Positions 18,245 to 25,808 of a DNA stretch of 64,000 nucleotides are shown in pieces. Below the pieces are notes generated by a model, which worked only from the letters and a program-made list of their open reading frames with translations, had not been told where the DNA came from and ran no database searches. The stretch covers positions 124,001 through 188,000 of the forward strand of contig NZ_JAIVKL010000001.1 of assembly GCF_020524045.1 (NCBI RefSeq), read 5' to 3'. Every line of letters starts with the position of its first letter. Positions within the stretch are counted from its first letter, which is position 1. A program made the translations under genes and the position numbers. Origin of the DNA: Metabacillus litoralis. GTDB taxonomy: Bacteria > Bacillota > Bacilli > Bacillales > Bacillaceae.

Positions 18245-19663
18245 TCAATGTGGTAGTAAAATGGTTACAGTTGTCCCTATGCCAACAGTTGAATCAATTT
18301 CGATCCTTCCTTTATGATTCTCAACAATTTTATAACTAGTCATTAAACCAAAGCCAGTTCCTTTTTCTGTTGTAGAATAAAAAGGTTCAGCGATTCTTAA
18401 TAAACGATCTTTCGGAATTCCTCGACCATTGTCAATAAAATCAATTCTTAACGAATGACTTGAAGATGTTATTTTAATGATCACAAAGCCCTTCTCTTCA
18501 ATTGCATCTAGCCCATTTTGAATAATATTAAAAAACACTTGTTTTAATGCATTTGGATCACCATATATATCTGGGATATCCTCATTGATCACACATTTAA
18601 TTTCCTTATTGATTAATATCGCTTGTGTTTGTAGCAATTGAACAACTTGCTTCATTAGTTCATTAATCATTATTGGTTCTCGCTTCTCTTCATGAGGTCG
18701 AGATAAAGTTAAAAATTCAGAAATGATTTCTTCGACTCGATCAATTTCTGATAAAGCAATCTCCATAAAATCTTCGTTACATTCTTTTGTTGAATAAAAA
18801 AGCTGCATAAATCCTTTGACTGATGTTAGAGGATTTCGTATTTCATGTGCTACTGCAGCAGCTAATTGACCGACTACAGCAAGTTTCTCTGATTTTCTTA
18901 ATAAAATATCTTGTTCCACTCGTCCACGAATATCTCTTGTAATTGATATAAATCCAGTAACCATACCAGTTTGCTCGTCAATAACTGATTTGACATTGGT
19001 TTCTAATGGTATGTACGTGCCATCCTTTTTTCTACCGCGATAAGTAATCAACAAAGGATCTCGTTGATCCAATAACAGCACATGCTTGTCTTTTACTAAT
19101 TGGAGATCATCTGGGTGAATATAATCACTAGGTTTGTCTCCTAATAATTCAGATGCCTCATATCCTAAAATTTGCTTAACCGACGGCGAGTTATAAATAA
19201 ACCGCCCATCCTTAAAATGTAGATTAATAATGTCCGAGGAATTTTCAGCTAATAAACGATATTTCTGTTCATTTTTAGTAAGAACCCGTTCAAGATTTTT
19301 CTCCTCTGTTATATCTAAAACTTGTGCTAAGAAGTACTTTTTATCAGAATAAGGATCATCAATTAAAGTCACATTTAACGATCCCCATATAATATCTCCA
19401 TTTTTATGAAAATAACGTTTTTCAAGTTGGTAAGAAACTCGAAATCCTAAAAGAATATCCCTGAATAATTGTAAATCTAATTCATAATCTTCTGGATGAG
19501 AAATTTCTTGTACAGATAAATTCTGCCACTCTTCTTTCGTATATCCAATAAATTGATAAAATGCATCATTGACAATATTATCACTGAAATCATGCTGAAA
19601 TATCATTTGCGGTATTCGTGATTGTAAAAAGACTTTTTCTAATATAGACGATTCTAATATCAT
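18245..19663 (-). CDS. two-PAS sensor histidine kinase, sporulation kinase type
   Basis: A 472-residue soluble histidine kinase: PAS at about residues 5-125, a second PAS with PAC at about 135-250, HisKA with phospho-acceptor His in VAHEIRNPLTSVKGFMQLF near 275, then a HATPase with N-box FFNIIQNGLDAI, G1 DNGRGIP and G2 GTGFGLMTSYKIVENHKG. Lack of membrane helices and this layout match the KinA/KinE group that feeds the Spo0F phosphorelay. No response regulator is adjacent, which fits an orphan sporulation kinase. A GTG six codons upstream (19681) is an alternative start. Confidence 0.85.
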   Translation of the reverse strand: MILESSILEKVFLQSRIPQMIFQHDFSDNIVNDAFYQFIGYTKEEWQNLSVQEISHPEDYELDLQLFRDILLGFRVSYQLEKRYFHKNGDIIWGSLNVTLIDDPYSDKKYFLAQVLDITEEKNLERVLTKNEQKYRLLAENSSDIINLHFKDGRFIYNSPSVKQILGYEASELLGDKPSDYIHPDDLQLVKDKHVLLLDQRDPLLITYRGRKKDGTYIPLETNVKSVIDEQTGMVTGFISITRDIRGRVEQDILLRKSEKLAVVGQLAAAVAHEIRNPLTSVKGFMQLFYSTKECNEDFMEIALSEIDRVEEIISEFLTLSRPHEEKREPIMINELMKQVVQLLQTQAILINKEIKCVINEDIPDIYGDPNALKQVFFNIIQNGLDAIEEKGFVIIKITSSSHSLRIDFIDNGRGIPKDRLLRIAEPFYSTTEKGTGFGLMTSYKIVENHKGRIEIDSTVGIGTTVTILLPH

Positions 19664-20254
19664 ATTGCATCCGACCTTCACTTGCTAATAATGTAATAAA
19701 CTACCACTACCACTACTATAGCAAGTTTTTATTGTAATAACCATGAATTTTCTAGTTGAAATGAGATGTATAATTCATATCCTATACAAGCAGATGTAAT
19801 AAATAACTGGTTTACACGTTTGGAACACAATAAAATAAAAAAGTCGATGTCTCTAAATGCATTGAGAGAAAATCGACTTTCCATTATTTTTTTTATAATA
19901 AAATTTCTATAGATACTTGGAGCGAAAACTATTTAAAAATGTATGGAGCTTAATATATAAGTTGACTACTATATCCCCCCACTTCGTTATTAAAACGTGT
20001 GAATCGTGATTTTATCATTGTGTATTCTACCAAATTTCGAAAGTTTTTGTTGCACCTTCACTTGTAAAATCCATATTTCATAGTTTAACGAAACATTAGT
20101 TCCTATTCTTAGGTATCTCCATAAATATGATCACATGTATCAACTTTTTCTACAAAACTACTTTTCTATTAGTTAACATAATATTATTATTGTTAAAACT
20201 ATCTAACTTTTTCAGTTTTAGAATCACTTTCTAAGCATTTGAAATTCTGCAAAC
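19664..20254. other. intergenic region between kinase and glutamine synthetase genes, mostly unassigned
   Basis: About 590 bases hold no gene I can name. A terminator-like hairpin lies at 19840-19880. On the minus strand there is a 22-codon frame (19950-20018) without a clear ribosome binding site, whose middle contains GTGGGGGGATAT. The rest is AT-rich and featureless. The hairpin could end a small RNA (see findings). Confidence 0.4.
19840..19880. terminator. orphan terminator-like hairpin
   Basis: AAAGTCGAT (19840-19848) pairs with ATCGACTTT (19872-19880), and CTCT/AGAG pairs further in. T runs flank it on both strands (TTTTTTATTTTATTG on minus, ATTATTTTTTTT on plus). It is more than 370 bases from the glutamine synthetase stop, which has its own terminator. 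Confidence 0.5.
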
Positions 20255-20286
20255 AAAAAAACAGGTGATATTTCCACCTGTTTTTT
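20255..20286 (-). terminator. glutamine synthetase gene terminator
   Basis: A 12-bp perfect stem (20255-20266 with 20275-20286) ending in six Ts, 15 bases downstream of the stop. Confidence 0.88.
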
Positions 20287-20300
20287 GTAAATATATTTTA

Positions 20301-21665
20301 TTAGAATTTAGATTGGTAGTTATCTAGTTCCCAAGAATGTACAGCTGTACGATAGCTATCCCACTCAGCTTTTTTAGCTAATACATATTCATTGAATACG
20401 TGGTCACCTAGAGTTTTACGACCAATTTCTCCATTTTGCAGCTCAGCAACTGCAGCTTCAAGGCTTCCTGGAAGATTTTCAATACCTAGTTCTTCACGAC
20501 GCTCTTGTGTCATGTGGAAAATGTCTTCGTTAATAGAAGCTGATACTGATAATTCTTTTTCAATACCATCAAGACCAGCTGATGCAATAACTGCAAATGT
20601 TAAGTATGGGTTTGCAGATGGATCTGGACAACGAAGTTCAACACGAGTCGCCATTCCTTTTTTAGCTGGAATACGAATTAATGCAGAACGGTTTGATGCA
20701 GACCATGCAATATAGCAAGGTGCTTCATATCCAGGAACTAAACGTTTATAAGAATTTACTAGTGGATTTGTAATCGCAGCAAAACTTTTAACGTTTTCTA
20801 CTAATCCAGCAATAAATTGATATGCTTCTGTTGATAATTGCAGTTCATCAGATTCATCATAAAATGCATTTTCGCCATCTTTGAAGAATGACATGTTTAC
20901 GTGCATTCCAGAACCATTAATACCGAAAACAGGTTTTGGCATGAAAGTTGCGTTTAAACCGAATTTTTGTGCTATCGTTTTAACAACCCATTTGTAAGTT
21001 GTGGACATATCTGCAGCACCTAGTGCGTCAGCATATTTAAAATTAATTTCATGTTGTCCTTCAGCAACTTCATGGTGAGATGCTTCAATTGTAAAGCCCA
21101 TTGCTTTTAAAGCTCTATAAATTTCTAGACGCACACGCTCTCCAAGGTCTTTTGGTGATGGTTCGAAGTATCCACCAAAATCGCCTAGTTCAGAGGTTGG
21201 ATTTCCATTTTCATCTGCTTTAAACAAGAAGAATTCTAGTTCTGGTCCTACAGAGATCGAATATCCTTTATCTGCAGCACGCTTAACTGTCTTTTTTAAC
21301 ACATTACGTGTATCACCTTCAAAAAGTGTTCCATCAGGATTAGCTGCTGAACATAAGAAACGCGCTTCTGAATATCCTTCTTCAACTGTCCAAGGTAATA
21401 CTGCAAATGTTGTATAATCAGGGATTAAGTATAAATCTGATTTGTTAATTGGTGAGAAACCTTTTACAGAAGAACCGTCAAACATTTGTTTTCCTGCTAC
21501 TACATCATCAAATTGATCTACAGTTACAGTAACACTTTTTAAAATGCCTTCTATGTCTACGAATTGTAGATGAATAAGCTCAACATTTTTCGAGCTAATG
21601 ATTTCTTTAATTTGTGCAAGAGTTTCTGTATCATTTTTTCCTTTTGAAATAACCGCTTCAGCCAT
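20301..21665 (-). CDS. glutamine synthetase paralogue (GlnA-like), stand-alone
   Basis: A 454-residue glutamine synthetase type I domain protein (glutamate + ammonia + ATP to glutamine). Seen motifs: MFDGSSVKGF near residue 61, GPELEFFLF, EASHHEVAEGQHEINFKY near 195-212, NGSGMHVNMS near 250, NSYKRLVPGYEAPCY near 305 and the NRSALIRIPA nucleotide/Glu loop. It is about ten residues longer at the N terminus than the B. subtilis GlnRA-operon enzyme and diverges from it clearly. No glnR is next to it, so it is probably a second copy with its own control. It could also use another amine acceptor, but the glutamate-site residues look intact. Confidence 0.88.
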   Translation of the reverse strand: MAEAVISKGKNDTETLAQIKEIISSKNVELIHLQFVDIEGILKSVTVTVDQFDDVVAGKQMFDGSSVKGFSPINKSDLYLIPDYTTFAVLPWTVEEGYSEARFLCSAANPDGTLFEGDTRNVLKKTVKRAADKGYSISVGPELEFFLFKADENGNPTSELGDFGGYFEPSPKDLGERVRLEIYRALKAMGFTIEASHHEVAEGQHEINFKYADALGAADMSTTYKWVVKTIAQKFGLNATFMPKPVFGINGSGMHVNMSFFKDGENAFYDESDELQLSTEAYQFIAGLVENVKSFAAITNPLVNSYKRLVPGYEAPCYIAWSASNRSALIRIPAKKGMATRVELRCPDPSANPYLTFAVIASAGLDGIEKELSVSASINEDIFHMTQERREELGIENLPGSLEAAVAELQNGEIGRKTLGDHVFNEYVLAKKAEWDSYRTAVHSWELDNYQSKF

Positions 21666-21711
21666 GTTAGATAACCTCTCATTTCAATGTCGTTTTTTAT
21701 AACATGAGTTT

Positions 21712-21740
21712 ATTATATTTAAAGATTGTAAATTTGACAA
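21712..21740 (-). promoter_or_regulatory. SigA-type promoter of the glutamine synthetase paralogue
   Basis: On the minus strand TTGTCA (21740 to 21735) and TATAAT (21717 to 21712) are separated by exactly 17 bases, about 47 bases before the ATG. Nearly consensus, so a strong vegetative promoter is predicted. Confidence 0.75.
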
Positions 21741-21782
21741 GTCTTTTTCTATTAAATTTTCTGTATTTTTATAATATTTAAC

Positions 21783-21797
21783 TAGAAAGCGTTTTCA
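21783..21797. promoter_or_regulatory. cre-like catabolite-response element
   Basis: TAGAAAGCGTTTTCA differs by one base from a palindromic cre core (TGAAAGCGTTTTCA). It lies about 43 bases upstream of the -35 of the glutamine synthetase paralogue, a position used for CcpA activation, and about 110 bases upstream of the divergent dioxygenase promoter. Confidence 0.55.
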
Positions 21798-21908
21798 TGC
21801 AATCTTTAGCATTTATAAGGGAATAAATGGATTTGATTTTAAAAAGAATAACATATTAATTAATAAATGTGTATTTTTATACATTTTTTTATTTCTAAGT
21901 ACTTTACC

Positions 21909-21938
21909 TTGGCCATTATAACCACTATTGGATATACT
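21909..21938 (+). promoter_or_regulatory. predicted promoter of the catE-like gene
   Basis: TTGGCC (21909-21914) and TATACT (21933-21938) are spaced by 18 bases. The inverted repeat at 21940-21956 sits right at the expected transcription start. Confidence 0.5.
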
Positions 21939-21939
21939 A

Positions 21940-21956
21940 ACTTACAAAAAGTAAGT
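21940..21956. promoter_or_regulatory. inverted repeat ACTTAC-N5-GTAAGT, likely repressor operator
   Basis: A perfect 6-bp inverted repeat with an A5 spacer, immediately after the -10 of the catE-like promoter. In B. subtilis catE is repressed by the MarR/DUF24 proteins YodB and CatR, so this is a candidate site for such a repressor; the match to their exact box is not verified. Confidence 0.5.
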
Positions 21957-21979
21957 AGAGATTTTAAGGAGTGATTACT

Positions 21980-22828
21980 ATGCTATTCCACGGTTCGAAC
22001 ACGACAAATATAAACCATATCCATCTTAAAGTTAGTCAGTTATCAAGATCTATTAGATTTTATACTGAAAAACTCGGGTTTAATGTTCTCCACCAAACTG
22101 AACAAATAGCTCACCTTTCAACTAATGGTAAAGACATATTAATTACACTTGAAGAAATTAAAAACACTAGCCCTCTTTCACAACAAAAAACAGGGTTGTA
22201 TCATATCGCTCTATTATTTCCAACTCGATCAGAACTTGCAAATTGCTTATACTACCTCCTTAAAACAAAATACCCACTTCAAGGTGCTTCAAACCATCTT
22301 GTAAGTGAAGCGATTTACTTAGCAGATCCTGATGGCCACGGAATCGAACTTTATGTTGATCGACCAGTGGACACTTGGACAAAGAAAAACAACTCAATTG
22401 AAATGGCAACTTACCCACTGGATGTCCAGGATTTACTAGCTCAAAAAAATGATGATCCCTTTATTAAGTTATCACCAGGAACAATTATTGGACATATTCA
22501 TCTCCAAGTAGCAAATATTGCTGATTCAGAAAGATTTTATCAACTTCTTGGTTTTCAGGTTGTCAATCGATATGGTCAACAAGCTATATTTATGTCTACA
22601 GGAGGTTACCATCATCATATAGGCTTAAATACTTGGCACTCAGAAGGCGCTTCAACATCAAAACACGATGAAATTGGTTTAAAGTCTTTTACAATAAAAT
22701 ATCCTAATGAAGAAACAAGAAAAGCTATAGTTGATCATCTTAAGAAACAACAAATTAAAATACAATATCAAGATGATGTTTTTACTGTCAAAGATCCCTC
22801 TGATAATTTAATTCTTTTATCGCTCTAA
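21980..22828 (+). CDS. catE: catechol-2,3-dioxygenase (CatE-like, VOC superfamily)
   Basis: A 282-residue protein with two tandem vicinal-oxygen-chelate (glyoxalase/bleomycin) modules. Each begins with an IxHIHLxV strand ([23 protein letters not shown] near residue 12; [23 protein letters not shown] near 170) that supplies a metal His. The first module ends with [17 protein letters not shown], carrying the Glu ligand. Size and layout match B. subtilis CatE, which opens catechol rings in the quinone-stress response. The ATG at 21980 follows AAGGAGTGATTACT. The substrate is inferred from the family only. Confidence 0.8.
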   Translation: MLFHGSNTTNINHIHLKVSQLSRSIRFYTEKLGFNVLHQTEQIAHLSTNGKDILITLEEIKNTSPLSQQKTGLYHIALLFPTRSELANCLYYLLKTKYPLQGASNHLVSEAIYLADPDGHGIELYVDRPVDTWTKKNNSIEMATYPLDVQDLLAQKNDDPFIKLSPGTIIGHIHLQVANIADSERFYQLLGFQVVNRYGQQAIFMSTGGYHHHIGLNTWHSEGASTSKHDEIGLKSFTIKYPNEETRKAIVDHLKKQQIKIQYQDDVFTVKDPSDNLILLSL

Positions 22829-22902
22829 GCAGAATTTTTGACTATCATTTCAACCATAGTAAGATAGTAATCAGATCTTACATATTGAAAGGAGCCAAAA
22901 TT

Positions 22903-23622
22903 ATGGCACAATCATTAGAAGGCAAAGTCGCTCTTGTTACTGGGGCTGGAAAAGGCATAGGACGTGCTATTGCAATTGCACTAGCAAAAGAAGGTGTTTC
23001 TGTTGGCATGTTAGCTCGTACTGAAAGGGATTTAATTGAAGTTACAAAAGAAATTGAAGCGTTCGGTGCAACATCAGCTTATGCCACTGCAGATGTATCA
23101 TCCATTGATGAAGTAAATGCTGCTGTTGAAAAAATAACAAACTCAATTGGAAAAACTGACATTTTAATTAATAATGCTGGTATTGGAAAATTCGGAAAAT
23201 TTCTTGATCTTGATCCAAAAGAATGGAAAGAGATTATCGATGTTAATTTAATGGGTGTTTATTATGTAACACGTGCTGTTTTACCTCAATTGATTGAAAA
23301 AAATGGCGGAGACATCATAAATGTTTCCTCTACTGCTGGTCAAAAAGGCGCACCAGTTACAAGTGCTTATAGCGCTTCAAAGTTTGGTGTTCTCGGATTA
23401 ACAGAATCATTAGCACTTGAAGTTCGCAAACATAATATTCGTGTAACTGCACTTACACCAAGTACTGTAGCAACTGAATTAGCATATAAAGAAAACTTAA
23501 CAGACGGAAACCCAGAAAAAGTAATGCAACCAGAAGATTTAGCTGAAATTATGATTTCACAATTAAAACTGCATCCTCGTATCTTTATTAAATCAGCAGG
23601 AATGTGGTCAACAAATCCTTAA
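22903..23622 (+). CDS. yoxD: short-chain dehydrogenase/reductase, YoxD-like (FabG family)
   Basis: A 239-residue SDR enzyme with the cofactor motif [10 protein letters not shown] near residue 14, NNAGIGKFG near 88, the catalytic Ser in NVSSTAGQ and Tyr-X3-Lys in SAYSASK near 153-157. The C-terminal segment ([18 protein letters not shown] and [14 protein letters not shown]) is almost the same as B. subtilis YoxD. It is annotated as a 3-oxoacyl-ACP reductase homologue; the true substrate is unknown. The start follows GAAAGGAGCC. It is 74 bases after the catE-like gene and may share its transcript. Confidence 0.85.
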   Translation: MAQSLEGKVALVTGAGKGIGRAIAIALAKEGVSVGMLARTERDLIEVTKEIEAFGATSAYATADVSSIDEVNAAVEKITNSIGKTDILINNAGIGKFGKFLDLDPKEWKEIIDVNLMGVYYVTRAVLPQLIEKNGGDIINVSSTAGQKGAPVTSAYSASKFGVLGLTESLALEVRKHNIRVTALTPSTVATELAYKENLTDGNPEKVMQPEDLAEIMISQLKLHPRIFIKSAGMWSTNP

Positions 23623-23663
23623 AAGAAATTTGAGGTTGGGACATAAGTATTTAAGCTAATGAT

Positions 23664-23720
23664 AAACCCGAAGTATTAGGAGATATGTCAATCAAACATT
23701 CGCCTAATACTTCGGGTTTT
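23664..23720. terminator. large hairpin terminator after the yoxD-like gene
   Basis: A perfect 17-bp stem (23664-23680 with 23703-23719) with a 22-base loop and a short T run, 40 bases downstream of the stop. Confidence 0.8.
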
Positions 23721-23756
23721 TATTTGCCGTCTTCAATATTTTTTTGATTTTGCATA

Positions 23757-23940
23757 CTATTTTTAAGAACAAGTGGAATGGAGCGGAAGACAATCGACTC
23801 CTACGGGAATTGAGGAAAGGCTGAGACTCCACAGGCGCTTGCGTCGAGGAGGCTCTGCTTCCTCCCCGCGGAACGCGAGTGTCTGCAGCGCAATGGAACG
23901 AACTTGTTTCTTTCAGCTTAACTGAATTTAGATTTATTCG
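23757..23940. repeat. family A-related dispersed repeat, subtype 2 (A4)
   Basis: A GC-rich element that shares the skeleton of family A (GAGACTCCACAGGCGCTTGC, then GTCGAGGAGGCTC) but has different ends (AATGGAGCGGAAGACAATCG on the left; TCTGCAGCGCAATGGAACGA then ACTTGTTT on the right). This form is widely dispersed in Bacillaceae genomes, by recall. It lies between the yoxD-like gene and the NAD operon. The following 290 bases to the NAD promoter hold nothing recognisable. Confidence 0.75.
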
Positions 23941-24142
23941 TCTTTTTCTATGACTTCTCTACTTATGTTAGTATGTTTTTCATTTTGTTAAAATGGACAT
24001 ATACATAAAAGCCACTACTCAGAAATAAGCACAAGTTTTAAAACGTGTTTTTAATAAATCTTATAATAATCCATTATTAATCTTTCATCTTCAACCCCAT
24101 TTCTAAAAATAACTTCTCCAACTTTTTGCCTATTTTAACTAA

Positions 24143-24158
24143 ACAATGTAGACATTGT
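24143..24158. promoter_or_regulatory. palindrome ACAATGT-N2-ACATTGT overlapping the -35 of the NAD operon
   Basis: A perfect 7-2-7 inverted repeat that covers the -35 hexamer TAGACA. A repressor bound here would block RNA polymerase. It is a candidate operator for the Nudix/winged-helix regulator encoded by the first gene. Confidence 0.55.
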
Positions 24159-24177
24159 AAGAAATTTACCATATAAT
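24149..24177 (+). promoter_or_regulatory. SigA-type promoter of the NAD operon
   Basis: TAGACA (24149-24154) and TATAAT (24172-24177) separated by exactly 17 bases, about 57 bases upstream of the first gene's ATG. The predicted transcription start (about 24184) lies between two palindromes. Confidence 0.75.
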
Positions 24178-24186
24178 ACAATTAAC

Positions 24187-24205
24187 AATTAACAACTTGT
24201 TAATT
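24187..24205. promoter_or_regulatory. 19-bp perfect palindrome just after the NAD operon start site
   Basis: AATTAACAACTTGTTAATT is a perfect palindrome around one central C. It sits at about +3 to +21 of the predicted transcript. Its half-site CTTGTTA recurs three times in tandem upstream of pncB at 25663-25683, which supports a shared DNA-binding protein. Confidence 0.6.
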
Positions 24206-24233
24206 AAAAGACATATTGTAGGAGCATAAACTG

Positions 24234-25013
24234 ATGTCAAATATAGAAGCATTGAACCAATACGAAAAAAATAAGTTTCGTACACCAGATGGATATACCT
24301 CTGACATTGCCGTTTTTACGATTCTTTCTTCAAGGGTTGGTGAATTCAAGCCCCCTCTTATGAAGTTGATGGTTATGTTAATTAAAAGATCACAGGTAAA
24401 TGCTGAGGGCCAACTAAATATTGAAGCTGGCAAATGGGCATTACCAGGTGGTTTTGTTCAACCAGATGAAACAGCACTAGAAGCAGCTAAACGAGAGTTA
24501 GAAGAAGAAACTGGTGTAGCAAGCATTCACATTAAACATTATGGCATGTACGACAAACCAGGAAGAGACCCACGAGGATGGATCCTATCGAACGCTCACT
24601 ACGCGATTGTACCTGAGCATATGCTTTCACAACGCAAAGCAAATGATGATGCAGTTGATGTAAGATTATTTTCTGTTGATGAAGTATTACAGCTTAACTT
24701 AGCATTTGATCATGAAGAAATTATTAAAGATGCAATTTCCATCATTAAACATGATCTTCTGCAAACACCGATTGCAAAAAACTTTTTACAAGCCCATTTT
24801 ACGTACTCTGAGCTTCAAGCGGTTTTGAAGACTGTTACAAATGATTCAGCAATCACGAGTGATCAAGCTTTTTCAAGGAAAATTAAAAGTCTACCTTTTA
24901 TAGAAGAAGTATCTGGACAAAAAACTCAAAGAACGTCCAAAACACCAACACAGCTTTATCGTTTTGTTGAAGAAATAAATGTAGCAAGACCCATCTATAC
25001 AGCTAGATATTAA
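24234..25013 (+). CDS. NrtR-like Nudix/winged-helix regulator of NAD genes
   Basis: A 259-residue protein. Residues 20-160 are a Nudix domain with an intact Nudix box (GGFVQPDETALEAAKRELEE then ETGV, about residues 77-100), and residues 165-255 resemble the winged-helix tail of NrtR-type ADP-ribose-sensing repressors (FTYSELQAVLKTV, FSRKIKS, TPTQLYRF). NrtR proteins repress NAD-salvage genes and release DNA on binding ADP-ribose. It heads an operon of pncA-like, pncB, nadD-like and nadE genes, and palindromes flank its promoter. The intact Nudix box also allows true ADP-ribose pyrophosphatase activity. Regulator status is inferred from architecture and neighbours. Confidence 0.82.
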   Translation: MSNIEALNQYEKNKFRTPDGYTSDIAVFTILSSRVGEFKPPLMKLMVMLIKRSQVNAEGQLNIEAGKWALPGGFVQPDETALEAAKRELEEETGVASIHIKHYGMYDKPGRDPRGWILSNAHYAIVPEHMLSQRKANDDAVDVRLFSVDEVLQLNLAFDHEEIIKDAISIIKHDLLQTPIAKNFLQAHFTYSELQAVLKTVTNDSAITSDQAFSRKIKSLPFIEEVSGQKTQRTSKTPTQLYRFVEEINVARPIYTARY

Positions 25014-25078
25014 ACTAAAAATAAGCATACTTGTTTACAAATTGAGACTTTTATTTTTATTATTAGGAGGTATAAACA

Positions 25079-25627
25079 ATGAAAAAAGCCTTAATTAATA
25101 TTGATTATACGAATGATTTTGTTGCAGACAATGGTGCACTAACTTGCGGTGAGCCAGGTCAAAAGATTGAATTAGAAATTGTGAATGTAACAAAACAATT
25201 TATTGAAAACAATGATTTTGTTGTTTTTGCCATTGATATTCACAACTTGAATGATGAATTCCATCCTGAAACAGCACTCTACCCTCCACATAATCTAAGT
25301 GGAACGGCCGGAAGAAATCTATATGGTCTGCTACAAGCTACTTATAATAAGCATAAAGATCAAAAGAATGTTTATTGGTTGGATAAAACACGATATAGTG
25401 CTTTTGCTGGCACTGATTTAGACATAAAACTAAAAGAACGTGAAATAACTGAGCTTCATCTAGTTGGGGTTTGTACAGATATTTGTATTTTACACACAGC
25501 TGTTGATGCATATAACAAAGGCTATAAAATTGTCATCCACGAAAAAGCTGTTGCTAGTTTTAATCAACAAGGACATCAATGGGCATTACAGCATTTTACA
25601 GGCTCTTTAAATGCTAAAGTCCTTTAA
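25079..25627 (+). CDS. nicotinamidase-type cysteine hydrolase
   Basis: A 182-residue isochorismatase-fold enzyme: Asp in NIDYTNDFV near residue 9, DIHNLNDEFHPE, a Lys in WLDKTRYSAFAGTDL near residue 104 and the catalytic Cys in LVGVCTDICILHTAVDAY near 135-142. In this cluster the expected reaction is nicotinamide to nicotinate, giving the PncB substrate. AGGAGG is eight bases upstream. The length matches Bacillus PncA (YueJ) proteins. A different amide substrate is possible, but the context favours nicotinamide. Confidence 0.85.
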   Translation: MKKALINIDYTNDFVADNGALTCGEPGQKIELEIVNVTKQFIENNDFVVFAIDIHNLNDEFHPETALYPPHNLSGTAGRNLYGLLQATYNKHKDQKNVYWLDKTRYSAFAGTDLDIKLKEREITELHLVGVCTDICILHTAVDAYNKGYKIVIHEKAVASFNQQGHQWALQHFTGSLNAKVL

Positions 25628-25662
25628 GAAAGACGTTTTCGTAAATTTTATAACAACATAAA

Positions 25663-25683
25663 CTTGTTACTTGTTACTTGTTG
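25663..25683. promoter_or_regulatory. tandem CTTGTTA repeats upstream of pncB
   Basis: Two exact and one near-exact (CTTGTTG) 7-base repeats follow head to tail. An opposing TAACAA occurs at 25651-25656. The repeated unit equals the half-site of the palindrome at 24187-24205, so this may be a second operator of the NAD regulator in the 181-base gap before pncB. A separate inverted repeat (AAAGATAT-N5-ATATCTTT) lies at 25705-25725. Confidence 0.4.
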
Positions 25684-25808
25684 GCACGATATGTAGTTTA
25701 TGATAAAGATATAATAAATATCTTTTAGGAAAAATTAAATCATTGCCCCTCTCTTTCACAATTATCATTTATGTGAAAAATTGAACTTACTGTGGAGGAA
25801 ATATAAAC

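Noticed and set aside
20301-21665. Housekeeping glnRA operon
   Set aside because: No MerR-type glnR gene lies upstream and the protein differs from the GlnRA-type enzyme.
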